Shown here in pieces: positions 36,837-44,240 of a DNA stretch of 64,000 nt. Under the pieces are notes generated by a model. That model searched no databases. It was not told the DNA's origin and worked only from the letters and a program-made list of their open reading frames with translations. Source of the stretch: WHSW01 sp033856255 (lineage in GTDB: Bacteria > Actinomycetota > Thermoleophilia > Solirubrobacterales > 70-9); NCBI GenBank assembly GCA_033856255.1, contig JAWVFH010000055.1:102075-166074 (forward strand). The letters are read 5' to 3'. The stretch's first letter is position 1. Each line of letters opens with the position of its first letter. The translations under genes and the position numbers were made by a program.

Positions 36837-37751
36837 CTAAGCGCGGGCCGCGGCGGACTCGTCGCCCGAAGCGCGCTCCCAGGGCCGCGACGCCCGGAGC
36901 GCCGCGAGCACGGCGCGGGTGCCGGGCGCGCGGTTGAGAGCGATGAAGTGGATGCCGGGCGCCCCGGCCGCGAGCAGTTCGTCGCACTGGCGGGCGGCGT
37001 AGGCGACCCCGAGCAGCGCCTCGGCCTCCTCGTCGCCACCGAGTGCTTCCATCGAAGCGGATAGCTCCGCGGGGATCTCGGCGTCGCAGAGCTTGCAGAT
37101 CCGCGCCACCTGGCCGAAGCTGGTAATCGGGATCACGCCGGGGATGATCGGTACGTCGATCCCGATCTCCCGAGCGGCGGCGACGAAGTCGAAGTACACA
37201 CGGTTGTCGAAGAACAGCTGCGTGATCAGGAAGCGGGCACCGGCGTCGACCTTCGTCTTCAGGTAACGAAGATCGGTCTGGAGGTCCGGGGCCTCCGGGT
37301 GGACCTCGGGGAAGCAGGCGCCACCGAGCGTGAAGTCGTAATCATCGCTAATGAACGAGGTCAGCTCGGCCGCACTTGAGAGCCCGTCCTCCGGAGCCTC
37401 GAAGTTCGCCTCACCTCGCGGCGGGTCGCCGCGGAGCGCCATCACGTTCTCGATTCCGGCGTCTCGAAAGCGGTCGAGGATCGTTCGCAGCCCGTTACGA
37501 GTCTCGCCGACGCAGCTCAGGTGCGCCATCGCCTCGAGCCCGTACTGAGACTTCATCCGCTCGACCATCTCCACGGTCCCGTCGCGGGTCGATCCACCCG
37601 CTCCGTAGGTGACCGATACATAGTCGGGCTCGAGGGGCTTGAGCGCCTCGACGGTCTCGATGAGCATCGAGAGGCCATCCTCGCTACGAGGCGGGAAGAA
37701 CTCGACCGAGAACACCGGCCGCTGGGTTGCGAGCAACTCGTCGATGCGCAT
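36837..37751 (-). CDS. metF: 5,10-methylenetetrahydrofolate reductase
   Basis: The 304-residue flavoprotein reduces methylene-THF to methyl-THF for methionine synthesis. It shows FSVEFFPPRSEDG, the DYVSVTYGAGGSTRDGT phosphate loop, HLSCVGETR, GIENVMALRGDPP and the ITQLFFDN segment. The ATG at 37751 is eight bases after TACCAT on the minus strand and gives the usual N-terminus. It is divergent from the ABC gene with only 34 bp between start codons. Confidence 0.95.
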   Translation of the reverse strand: MRIDELLATQRPVFSVEFFPPRSEDGLSMLIETVEALKPLEPDYVSVTYGAGGSTRDGTVEMVERMKSQYGLEAMAHLSCVGETRNGLRTILDRFRDAGIENVMALRGDPPRGEANFEAPEDGLSSAAELTSFISDDYDFTLGGACFPEVHPEAPDLQTDLRYLKTKVDAGARFLITQLFFDNRVYFDFVAAAREIGIDVPIIPGVIPITSFGQVARICKLCDAEIPAELSASMEALGGDEEAEALLGVAYAARQCDELLAAGAPGIHFIALNRAPGTRAVLAALRASRPWERASGDESAAARA

Positions 37752-37759
37752 GGCCGCGG

Positions 37760-37778
37760 ATGGTAGAGGGCATAAACT
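37760..37778. promoter_or_regulatory. Divergent leaderless promoter pair between metF and the ABC ATPase gene
   Basis: On the minus strand TACCAT (37765-37760) lies eight bases before the metF ATG. On the plus strand TAAACT (37773-37778) lies seven bases before the ABC ATG at 37786. The two hexamers are seven bases apart, so simultaneous occupancy by polymerase is impossible and the genes must compete or alternate. Confidence 0.5.
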
Positions 37779-37785
37779 CGACGCC

Positions 37786-38580
37786 ATGGCGGTTGAGCCC
37801 ACGCCTGATCTCGCCGTTGAGCTGGTCGGCGTCGAGAAGCGGTTCGGCAAGGCGCAGGTCCTGCACGGCGTCGACCTCGAGGTCCCGCGCGGTGAGATCA
37901 CGGTCCTGCTCGGGCCGTCGGGCGCCGGCAAGACGGTCACGATCAGCCACATCGTCGGCCTGATCAACCCCGACAAGGGCTGGGTCTTCGTCGAGGGCAA
38001 GAACCTCGCCAAGATCTCCGACGAGGACCTCTACGCGCTGCGCCAGCGGATGGCGGTCGTCCTCCAGGGGACGTTGCCCTTCACCTGCGGCCTCTTCTTC
38101 TCGCTCAACGTCTACGAGAACGTCGCCTTCGCCCTTCGGCAGCGAAACCGCTGGTCGGAGGCGCAGGTCAACGAGGTGACGATGACCCACCTCGGCATGG
38201 TCGGCCTGCGCGACCGCGCCGAGGCGATGCCCGACGAGCTCTCCGCCGGGATGTGCAAGCGGGTGGCGATCGCCCGGGCGCTGGCGCTCGAGGCGCAGCT
38301 GGTGATCATCGACGACTTCGACTCGGGGATCGACGGTGTCCGCCTCGGGCTGCTCTGCGAGATGATCGCCGACGTTCAGCGTGAGTCCGGCGCCGCCTTC
38401 TTCGTCTCGACCCACAGCATGAGCGCCGCCCGCGAGCTGGCCGACAACGTCGCCGTGATCCACGAAGGGCGGATCGTCTCCAGCGGTCCCGCCGCGGAGA
38501 TCCTCGACTCGGACGAGCCCCTCGTGCGCCAGCTGGTCACCGGTGGGACCTCGGGGCCGATCACGCTGCGCGACGTCTGA
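37786..38580 (+). CDS. MlaF-like ABC transporter ATPase with altered Walker B
   Basis: The 264-residue ATPase has Walker A GPSGAGKT at 43-50, a Q-loop in VVLQGTLPF, and a degenerate signature LSAGMCKRVAIARAL near 152. The Walker B region reads LVIIDDFDSGID instead of the usual DEP-x-SGLD, so the catalytic Glu is Asp and the following Pro is Phe. The closest pattern is the MlaF/Ttg2 lipid-transport ATPases. No permease or MCE gene is adjacent; only a 45-residue ORF follows. Confidence 0.88.
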   Translation: MAVEPTPDLAVELVGVEKRFGKAQVLHGVDLEVPRGEITVLLGPSGAGKTVTISHIVGLINPDKGWVFVEGKNLAKISDEDLYALRQRMAVVLQGTLPFTCGLFFSLNVYENVAFALRQRNRWSEAQVNEVTMTHLGMVGLRDRAEAMPDELSAGMCKRVAIARALALEAQLVIIDDFDSGIDGVRLGLLCEMIADVQRESGAAFFVSTHSMSAARELADNVAVIHEGRIVSSGPAAEILDSDEPLVRQLVTGGTSGPITLRDV

Positions 38581-38586
38581 GCCGCC

Positions 38587-38724
38587 GTGGCTGACATCGG
38601 CGAGAAGCTGAAGCTGCTGATGGGCAAGGGCGGCGGCCCGCTGGGCGGCCTGATGGGCGGGCCGACTCAGGAAGCCGGCGTCCAGGTGGTGCTCGCCTGG
38701 CTCGAGCGCAACGCGCCCTCCTAG
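38587..38724 (+). CDS. Unannotated 45-residue protein in an operon with the ABC ATPase
   Basis: A GTG six bases after the ATPase stop opens a 46-codon frame with the strong third-position GC of this genome. The product begins MADIGEKLKLLMGKGGG, has a Gly-rich middle and ends with an amphipathic helix VQVVLAWLERNAPS. I know no family for it. Close coupling suggests a small partner of the ATPase. Confidence 0.6.
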   Translation: MADIGEKLKLLMGKGGGPLGGLMGGPTQEAGVQVVLAWLERNAPS

Positions 38725-38746
38725 TCCGGCTGGCCCCAGGCCCGAT

Positions 38747-38785
38747 TTGGCGACTTTCGGTCGCATACCGACCGAAACTCGCCAA
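38747..38785. terminator. Long inverted repeat between convergent genes
   Basis: Seventeen-base arms at 38747-38763 and 38769-38785 pair with a single mismatch around the five-base loop CATAC. It lies after the 45-residue gene and faces the end of the SDR remnant, the right place for a bidirectional terminator. There is no T-run. Confidence 0.7.
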
Positions 38786-38826
38786 TGCACGGTTCGCGCA
38801 CTCCTCTCGCCTTGCTGCTTTCGTCC

Positions 38827-39594
38827 CTAGCTCGAGGGTTTGCGGTGGGCGATCTTCGCCGTCGCCTGGGCTGTCGGCATCACCGAGACCTCGTCGATGT
38901 CGACGTGGCCGGGGCGGGTGACGCAGAAGGCGATCAGCTCGGCGACGTCGGCTGCGCTCAGCGGCTCGAGGCCTTCTTAGACGCCGGCGGCGCGCTCGGC
39001 GTCGCCGTCGAAGCGCACCAGCGCGAACTCGGTCTCGACCATCCCGGGCGCGACCAGGGTCACCCGGATGCCCTCGCGGTGGAGCTCGAGCCGCAGCGTG
39101 CGGGCGATCGCGTGGGCGCCGTGCTTGGCCGCGGTGTAGCCGCCGCCGCCCTCGTAGACCTCCTCCCCGGCGATCGAGCCGACGATGACGATGATCGGGT
39201 CGATGCCCTGACGTAGCGCCGGCAGCAGCGCCTTCGTCACCCGGACGACGCCGAGCACGTTCGACTCGAACATCTCGCGCCAGCGCTCCTCGTCGGCCTT
39301 GGCGACCGGCTCCAGGCCGAGCGCCCCACCCGCGCTGTGGACGATCACGTCGACGGCCGGCAGCCCGGCCGCCAGCCGATCGACCGAATGGGCGTCGGTG
39401 ACGTCGAGCACCATCGCCCGGCCACCGACCTCCGCCGCCAGCGCCTCGCAGCGCCCGACCCGGCGGGCTGCCGCCACGGTCTCGAACCCGGCCTCGGCCA
39501 GCGCCCGAACGGCCGCCTCGCCGATCCCGCTCGAGGCGCCGGTGACCAGCGCGACCCGCTTTCTGCCCTCGCCCTCGCCGCCGCCCTCGCTCAT
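38827..39594 (-). pseudogene. SDR oxidoreductase interrupted by an in-frame TAA
   Basis: The frame starts at ATG 39594 with TGASSGIG, has the AAGG-like HSAGG segment, and the GGYTAAKHGAH catalytic Tyr-Lys. After residue 205 a TAA (38979-38977) stops it. Past the stop the same frame continues for 49 codons with clear SDR character, EGLEPLSAADVAELI and then HVDIDEVSVMPTAQ, to a TAG at 38829-38827. In relatives the residue at the stop is usually Tyr, so TAC to TAA is the simplest change. It is either a recent nonsense mutation or a sequence error; the truncated protein lacks the last strand and helix. Confidence 0.8.
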
Positions 39595-39602
39595 TGGGTC
39601 GG

Positions 39603-39608
39603 AGGCTA
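39603..39608 (-). promoter_or_regulatory. Leaderless -10 element of the interrupted SDR gene
   Basis: TAGCCT on the minus strand is followed by eight bases and the ATG at 39594. It lies in the 16-bp gap after the acylase stop codon. Confidence 0.35.
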
Positions 39609-39610
39609 GA

Positions 39611-42073
39611 TCAGCGGCTCGGTACTCGCTCGCGGTTGATCGCCTGGGCGCGGACGTCGCGCGCGCAGAACGGCACCTTGTTCCAGCGCTTCTTCGAGAA
39701 CGCCTTCGTGTAGTCGGCCGCGTGCGGCGAGGACTGGTTCTCCGACTCGCTGTAGGTGACGAAGCTGAGCTCGCGCACCGGGCAGCCGTGCTTGGCCCAG
39801 GTCATCGCGGCGATGAAGCTCGAGCCGTGCGGGACGTTCGGGTAGCCGGCGTGAGGGTCCCAGCTGACGTTGATCGCGTTGAAGACGCCGAGCGTTCCCG
39901 GGCCACCGTGGATCGGGATCTTCTTGCCGCCCCGGGTCTCGTACTGGAAGTCGCGCAGGGTGCCGTCGAGCGGGATCCCCGCCCCGTCGAGATCGGTGAC
40001 CGCGTCCGCGAGCGCCTTGCCGACCGCCGCGTTGTCGGTGTTCAGCCCGCGCGGGGTGTTGACCGGGTCGGAGGCCGAGAAGGGGACGTCGAAGATCGCC
40101 TCCGACCCCTCCGCGTAGCCGCTGGAAACGCCGGTCGGCAGCGAGGTGAAGTTGCCGAGCAGCCGCGAGGCGAAACGGCGGAACAGGATCGCCCCCGCGG
40201 AGTCGAGGTTGTCGTGCACGTCCCAGCCGGCGAGCACCGGGCAGGCCCCGCTGACGTCCACCGGCCCGGAGCTGCCGGCGAGGGTCGGGTTCTGCTCGCA
40301 GAACGCGACGAGCTCGTCCCGCCACAGCTCGCCCGCGTACTGGCGGTTGCCGAGCGCCACCTTGGCGAGCTTGCGGAGGGTGAAGCCCTTGCCGGGGAGG
40401 CCGTCGGTGCCGGCGATCCGCTCCTGGATCATCGTCAGCCCGAGCCTGGTCCGCAGCGAGCGCGTCGTCTGCTCGTCGCCGATCACCCGGTCGTAGCCGG
40501 TCAGCGGCTGCTCGGGGTTGGCGAGCCAGTGGCTGTCGTTGCCGTTCTCGACGTAGTCGCGGCGGAAGAGCCGCGGGATGGCCGCCGGGCCGAAGATCCC
40601 CGGGACGACGGCGTCGGGGTCGGTGTCCCAGTTGCAGGCCGAGCGCGAGCCGTCGAGGATGGGGATCCCGGTGAGCGGGAAGACGGTCAGCCCGAGCGCC
40701 CCAGAGCAGTTGGTCGCCTTCTCGTCGGGGACGTTGGGAATCGCGCCGTCCATCGTGTAGTAGGCGTGCCCCTTGCGGTCGGCGGCGATGCTGTTCACCC
40801 ACGGGATGCCCTGGATCCGGCGCTCGATCCGGTCGTAGGCGCGCACCGAGCGCGCCCGGTCGGTCTCCAGGAAGTGGTTGAGGTAGCGGAAGTTCTCGTA
40901 GTTGGCGTCGCCGAGCGCGAAGCCCATCGTCGGCGTCCACGGGAACAGCGGCAGGCCGAGGATCGAGGTGAACATGGGCCCGTATTCGGTCTCGTACAGG
41001 GTCCGCGTGCGGTCCTCGAGCGAACCGTCGGTGGCCAGCGCCTTCACGGTCAGGTCGACCGGCTTCATTGCCCGCGGCTGGCCGTCGACGAGGTAGGAGT
41101 GCGGGTCGCCGGGGACCAGGGTGAGCTGGAACGGCGTGAACCGCCACGCCGAGGCGACCGTGTGCGACCAGGCGAGGTATCTGTTCTGGCCGATCAGCAC
41201 CGCGGGCACGCCGTAGAGCGAGCCTCCGGTGACGTCGAGCTTGCCGGGGATCGTCAGCTGTGCCTGGTAGAGCCGCTCGGCGCCGTCCCACGGGAAGTGC
41301 GGGTTGCCGAGCACCATCCCGGCGCCGCTCTTCGTCGCCTCGCTGCCGAGGCCGATCGCGTTCGAGCCGCTGTCGAGGGGGAAGAAGCCGTCGGCGCCGC
41401 CGTTGGCGAGCTCGTCGACCGATCGGTCCTGGGCGCGCTCAGCCTTGGCGACGCGCGGCGCCGGGATCGCCGGCGCCGCCGCACCGATCCCGGTGATCGC
41501 CGCGCCCGAGCTGGCGAGGCTGCCGAGTTGGTGGAAGCGCCGGTAGACGTCGAGCTCGGTGATCGGCCGCACCCAGTCGGCGCCGCGGCAGCGCTTGTCC
41601 GGGATGTTGTCGACCCCGGTGTCGCGCAGGTAGGCGTTGTAGCCGGCGACGTAGCCGTGGACGATCTTCTTCAGCTCCGGCGCCGGGCCCTCGGGCGGCG
41701 GGCGCGAGATCAGGTCCTCGACGATCCCCGACTCGTTGATGCGGGCGTAGAAGAAGTCGGAGTCGATGTTCTTGTTGACGGCTCCGTTGCCGGAGAACTT
41801 CCACGTCTCGTCCGGGCCGAAGTAGCGCGAGCGCTCGGCGCTGACGGTCACGTATGAGTCGGCGATCGTGCAGATGTTGTCCTCGGCGAACGCGTACGCG
41901 TAGCCGAACCCGAGCCCCTGCCAGGTCCTCGACCTGATGTGGGGGACGCCGTACTTGGTGCGGGTGATCGTCGCCCGCATCTTGCCGCCGGTAGCGGCCG
42001 GCGCGCTCGCGGGCAGCATCGCCATCAACGCGGCCGCCGAGAGGACGAGGCAGCCCAACCCCTTCGCCTTCAT
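39611..42073 (-). CDS. Secreted penicillin/acyl-homoserine-lactone acylase family Ntn hydrolase
   Basis: The 820-residue precursor has a signal peptide (LVLSAAALMAMLPASAPA), an alpha-chain starting RATITRTKYGVPHI, a spacer, and the beta-chain start LDSGSNAIGLG, where the Ser becomes the N-terminal nucleophile after self-cleavage. Further signatures are GNPHFPW, GVPAVLIGQN and AWSHTV. Related enzymes include PvdQ, QuiP and aculeacin acylase, which remove long acyl chains from signals or lipopeptides. The true substrate is unknown. TACCGT lies seven bases before the ATG. Confidence 0.92.
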   Translation of the reverse strand: MKAKGLGCLVLSAAALMAMLPASAPAATGGKMRATITRTKYGVPHIRSRTWQGLGFGYAYAFAEDNICTIADSYVTVSAERSRYFGPDETWKFSGNGAVNKNIDSDFFYARINESGIVEDLISRPPPEGPAPELKKIVHGYVAGYNAYLRDTGVDNIPDKRCRGADWVRPITELDVYRRFHQLGSLASSGAAITGIGAAAPAIPAPRVAKAERAQDRSVDELANGGADGFFPLDSGSNAIGLGSEATKSGAGMVLGNPHFPWDGAERLYQAQLTIPGKLDVTGGSLYGVPAVLIGQNRYLAWSHTVASAWRFTPFQLTLVPGDPHSYLVDGQPRAMKPVDLTVKALATDGSLEDRTRTLYETEYGPMFTSILGLPLFPWTPTMGFALGDANYENFRYLNHFLETDRARSVRAYDRIERRIQGIPWVNSIAADRKGHAYYTMDGAIPNVPDEKATNCSGALGLTVFPLTGIPILDGSRSACNWDTDPDAVVPGIFGPAAIPRLFRRDYVENGNDSHWLANPEQPLTGYDRVIGDEQTTRSLRTRLGLTMIQERIAGTDGLPGKGFTLRKLAKVALGNRQYAGELWRDELVAFCEQNPTLAGSSGPVDVSGACPVLAGWDVHDNLDSAGAILFRRFASRLLGNFTSLPTGVSSGYAEGSEAIFDVPFSASDPVNTPRGLNTDNAAVGKALADAVTDLDGAGIPLDGTLRDFQYETRGGKKIPIHGGPGTLGVFNAINVSWDPHAGYPNVPHGSSFIAAMTWAKHGCPVRELSFVTYSESENQSSPHAADYTKAFSKKRWNKVPFCARDVRAQAINRERVPSR

Positions 42074-42080
42074 CGGGGCG

Positions 42081-42086
42081 ACGGTA
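42081..42086 (-). promoter_or_regulatory. Leaderless -10 element of the acylase gene
   Basis: TACCGT on the minus strand is followed by seven bases and the ATG at 42073, with no Shine-Dalgarno in between. Confidence 0.5.
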
Positions 42087-42130
42087 GCCGGAGGCGAAAC
42101 CCGATGCGCCGGTTCGGGTATGGGCAGGTG

Positions 42131-42829
42131 ATGAACGAGCAGGGGCTGGAGCAATCGGTGGAGGCGACGCGGGAGCCCAGCTGCCTGCTCGCGAAGCCGG
42201 AGAAACGGCTGCTGCGCTGGATCGCCGCCCGGCTGCCGCGCCGGGTGCTGCCGAACGACCTGACCGCGCTCGGAGTCGTCGCGGCGATCGGCGTCGCGGT
42301 CGCCTACCAGCTCGCCAACGACTCGATCGCATGGCTGTGGGTCGCGAGCGGGCTGCTGGTCGTGCAGTGGTTCGGCGACTCGCTCGACGGCACCCTGGCG
42401 CGGGTTCGCGGGATCGAGCGCCCGACCTACGGCTACTACCTCGACCATCTAGTCGACGCGATCGCCACCGCCGCGATCGGGATCGGGCTCGGCCTCTCGC
42501 CGCTGATGCTGCTCTCGATCGGGACCCTGATCGTCGTCGCGTACCTGATCCTCTCGATCAACGTCTACCTCGAGAGCTTCGCCTTCGGCCGCTTCTCGAT
42601 CGGCTACGGCTACGTCGGCCCGACCGAGATCCGGCTGATCCTGATCGCGCTCAACACCGTCGTCGCGCTCGGCGCCGGCCTGGGCTTCGTCGTCGCCGAC
42701 CTTCACCTCACCCTGTTCGACCTGATTGGCCTGGGGATCGCGGGGACGATGATCGTCCTGCTGGCGGGGCGGGCGGCGCGAAATCTGCGCGAACTGGCCC
42801 GCAAGGAGCCATCCGCCCCTCGTCGATAG
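42131..42829 (+). CDS. CDP-alcohol phosphatidyltransferase family protein
   Basis: The 232-residue membrane enzyme has the family signature D-G-x2-A-R-x8-G-x3-D-x3-D as DSLDGTLARVRGIERPTYGYYLDHLVDA, and about six membrane helices. It joins an alcohol to a CDP-lipid or moves a phospho-alcohol, as in phospholipid or inositol-lipid synthesis; the substrate cannot be read off. The ATG at 42131 has a weak AGG upstream. An in-frame ATG at 42104 is also possible. Confidence 0.88.
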   Translation: MNEQGLEQSVEATREPSCLLAKPEKRLLRWIAARLPRRVLPNDLTALGVVAAIGVAVAYQLANDSIAWLWVASGLLVVQWFGDSLDGTLARVRGIERPTYGYYLDHLVDAIATAAIGIGLGLSPLMLLSIGTLIVVAYLILSINVYLESFAFGRFSIGYGYVGPTEIRLILIALNTVVALGAGLGFVVADLHLTLFDLIGLGIAGTMIVLLAGRAARNLRELARKEPSAPRR

Positions 42830-43269
42830 GGACGTTTTTCCGCAGATTGCGGGATTGACCCCGGCGACCCCCTTGCAATTCCCTGCTGGCATGCATAGGT
42901 TCTCCATGCGGTCCGGGAGAGAGAAGTTCAGCGGCAAAGCCAAGCCGACGGAAGCTCTCAAAGGAGACTGGCAAAGCTTTGATTGTGCGAAGGCTACGCA
43001 CGAGGCAGGCAGCGCCACGTCACCCCCGGACTGCTTTTCGTTGTCCGGGTTCGTGATCTTGGCCAGCCCCCTCCGTCCGACCGGCGCTCTACCTTCCGCC
43101 GCGCGACGAAGGATCGTCGTCGGCTCGGGATGGCCTGCCGCCACGGGTCGCGCGGCCGGGGCGCACCCAGGGGAGCGAGCGTTGAGGCGAGACCCCGGAA
43201 CCCACCTCAGCTAGCCCGCCCGCCCCCCGCCTTTCGGGCGCATTTGCCGGACCCTTACCTCCGCCCGTT
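42830..43269. other. 440-bp intergenic region with hairpins and no gene
   Basis: No reading frame here has coding character. A perfect hairpin, CCCGGAC at 43025-43031 with GTCCGGG at 43043-43049, could terminate the phosphatidyltransferase transcript. The stretch from about 42900 to 43210 holds several further short stems and is much longer than other gaps in the window, so a structured leader or small RNA before the moxR operon is possible. No known riboswitch consensus fits well. Confidence 0.5.
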
Positions 43270-43275
43270 TACCAT
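43270..43275 (+). promoter_or_regulatory. Leaderless -10 element of the moxR operon
   Basis: TACCAT is followed by six bases and the GTG at 43282. Those six bases contain GGAGG only one base from the start, too close to act as a normal Shine-Dalgarno, which favours the leaderless reading. Confidence 0.45.
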
Positions 43276-43281
43276 GGAGGT

Positions 43282-44232
43282 GTGGCGACGGTTCCGGAGC
43301 TGGACCCAGCCGCCGTGGCGGAAGTCGGGCAGCGGCTGAGGGACAACATCAAGATCGCGGTCAAGGTCGACGACGCGGTGATTCGCGACCTGCTCGTCGC
43401 CCTGCTGGCGGAGGGTCACGTGCTGATCGAGGACTACCCCGGGGTCGGCAAGACGGCCCTGGCGCGAGCGCTCGCCCGCTCAATCGATGCCGAGTACGCG
43501 CGCGTCCAGTGCACGTCGGACCTGCTGCCGACGGACATCGTCGGCACCAACGTCTTCAACCAGCGCGAGACCCGGTTCGAGTTCCACCCGGGCCCGGTGT
43601 TCGCGAACGTCGTCCTCGTCGACGAGATCAACCGCAGCTCCCCGAAGACGCAGTCCGGCCTGCTCGAGTGCATGCAGGAGCGCCACGTGACCGTCGACGG
43701 ACACCAGCACGAGCTCGCGCGCCCGTTCGTCGTCCTCGCGACGCAGAACCCGGCCGAGTACGAGGGCACCTACCCGCTGCCGGAAGCGCAGCTCGACCGG
43801 TTCATGGTCCGGGTCTCGCTCGGCTACCCGGGCCCGGAGGCGGAGGCGGAGATGCTCGAGCAGCACGCCGCCCACGATCGCGTCCACGATCTCGGTCCGG
43901 TCGCCGACGTCGGCACCATCGGTGCGGCGCAGGCGGGCGTGGCGGCGATCCACGGCAGCGAGTCGCTGCGCCGCTACGCGGTGGCGATCGGCGAGGCGAC
44001 CCGCAACGACACCCGGGTCGAGCTCGGGGCGAGCCCGCGCGCGGTGCTGATGCTGTTCCGCGCGTCGAAGGCGCTCGCCGCGCTCGAGGGCCGCGACCAC
44101 GTGCTTCCCGACGACGTCCAGGTGCTGGCGCCGGCGGTCCTCTCCCACCGCCTGCTGCTCGCCCCCGAGGCGGCGCCCGGTGACGGCGCCGCCGTGATCG
44201 CCGACGCGCTCGAGCGCGTTCCGGCGCTCTAG
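43282..44232 (+). CDS. MoxR family AAA+ ATPase
   Basis: The 316-residue ATPase has Walker A (EDYPGVGKT), Walker B (VVLVDEINRSSPKTQSGLLECM), the sensor-1 ATQNPAEYEGTYPLPEAQLDRF and a C-terminal lid. MoxR proteins act as chaperones for membrane or metal-enzyme assembly, and this one is followed by a DUF58 and a transglutaminase gene, the standard three-gene set. The start is GTG at 43282. Confidence 0.94.
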   Translation: MATVPELDPAAVAEVGQRLRDNIKIAVKVDDAVIRDLLVALLAEGHVLIEDYPGVGKTALARALARSIDAEYARVQCTSDLLPTDIVGTNVFNQRETRFEFHPGPVFANVVLVDEINRSSPKTQSGLLECMQERHVTVDGHQHELARPFVVLATQNPAEYEGTYPLPEAQLDRFMVRVSLGYPGPEAEAEMLEQHAAHDRVHDLGPVADVGTIGAAQAGVAAIHGSESLRRYAVAIGEATRNDTRVELGASPRAVLMLFRASKALAALEGRDHVLPDDVQVLAPAVLSHRLLLAPEAAPGDGAAVIADALERVPAL

Positions 44233-44240
44233 CCGGGGAG

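Noticed and set aside
38977..38979. Programmed readthrough or recoding of the SDR stop
   Set aside because: TAA is the least readthrough-prone stop and is not used for selenocysteine or pyrrolysine. No stimulatory structure was seen.
39299..41857. An 852-codon plus-strand frame
   Set aside because: It is the antisense of the SDR and acylase genes, both of which have catalytic motifs on the minus strand.
42900..43010. Resemblance to glycine or c-di-GMP-I aptamers (CGGGAGAGAG, later TGGCAAAGC)
   Set aside because: Single motifs match but order, spacing and partner loops do not.
43197..43216. Possible c-di-AMP (ydaO-type) riboswitch 3' end
   Set aside because: GGAACCC followed by CAGCTAGCC is near the ydaO consensus, but the 5' GGGGAACC and GAAUC elements and the closing stem were not found. 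An Infernal search with RF00379 would settle it.
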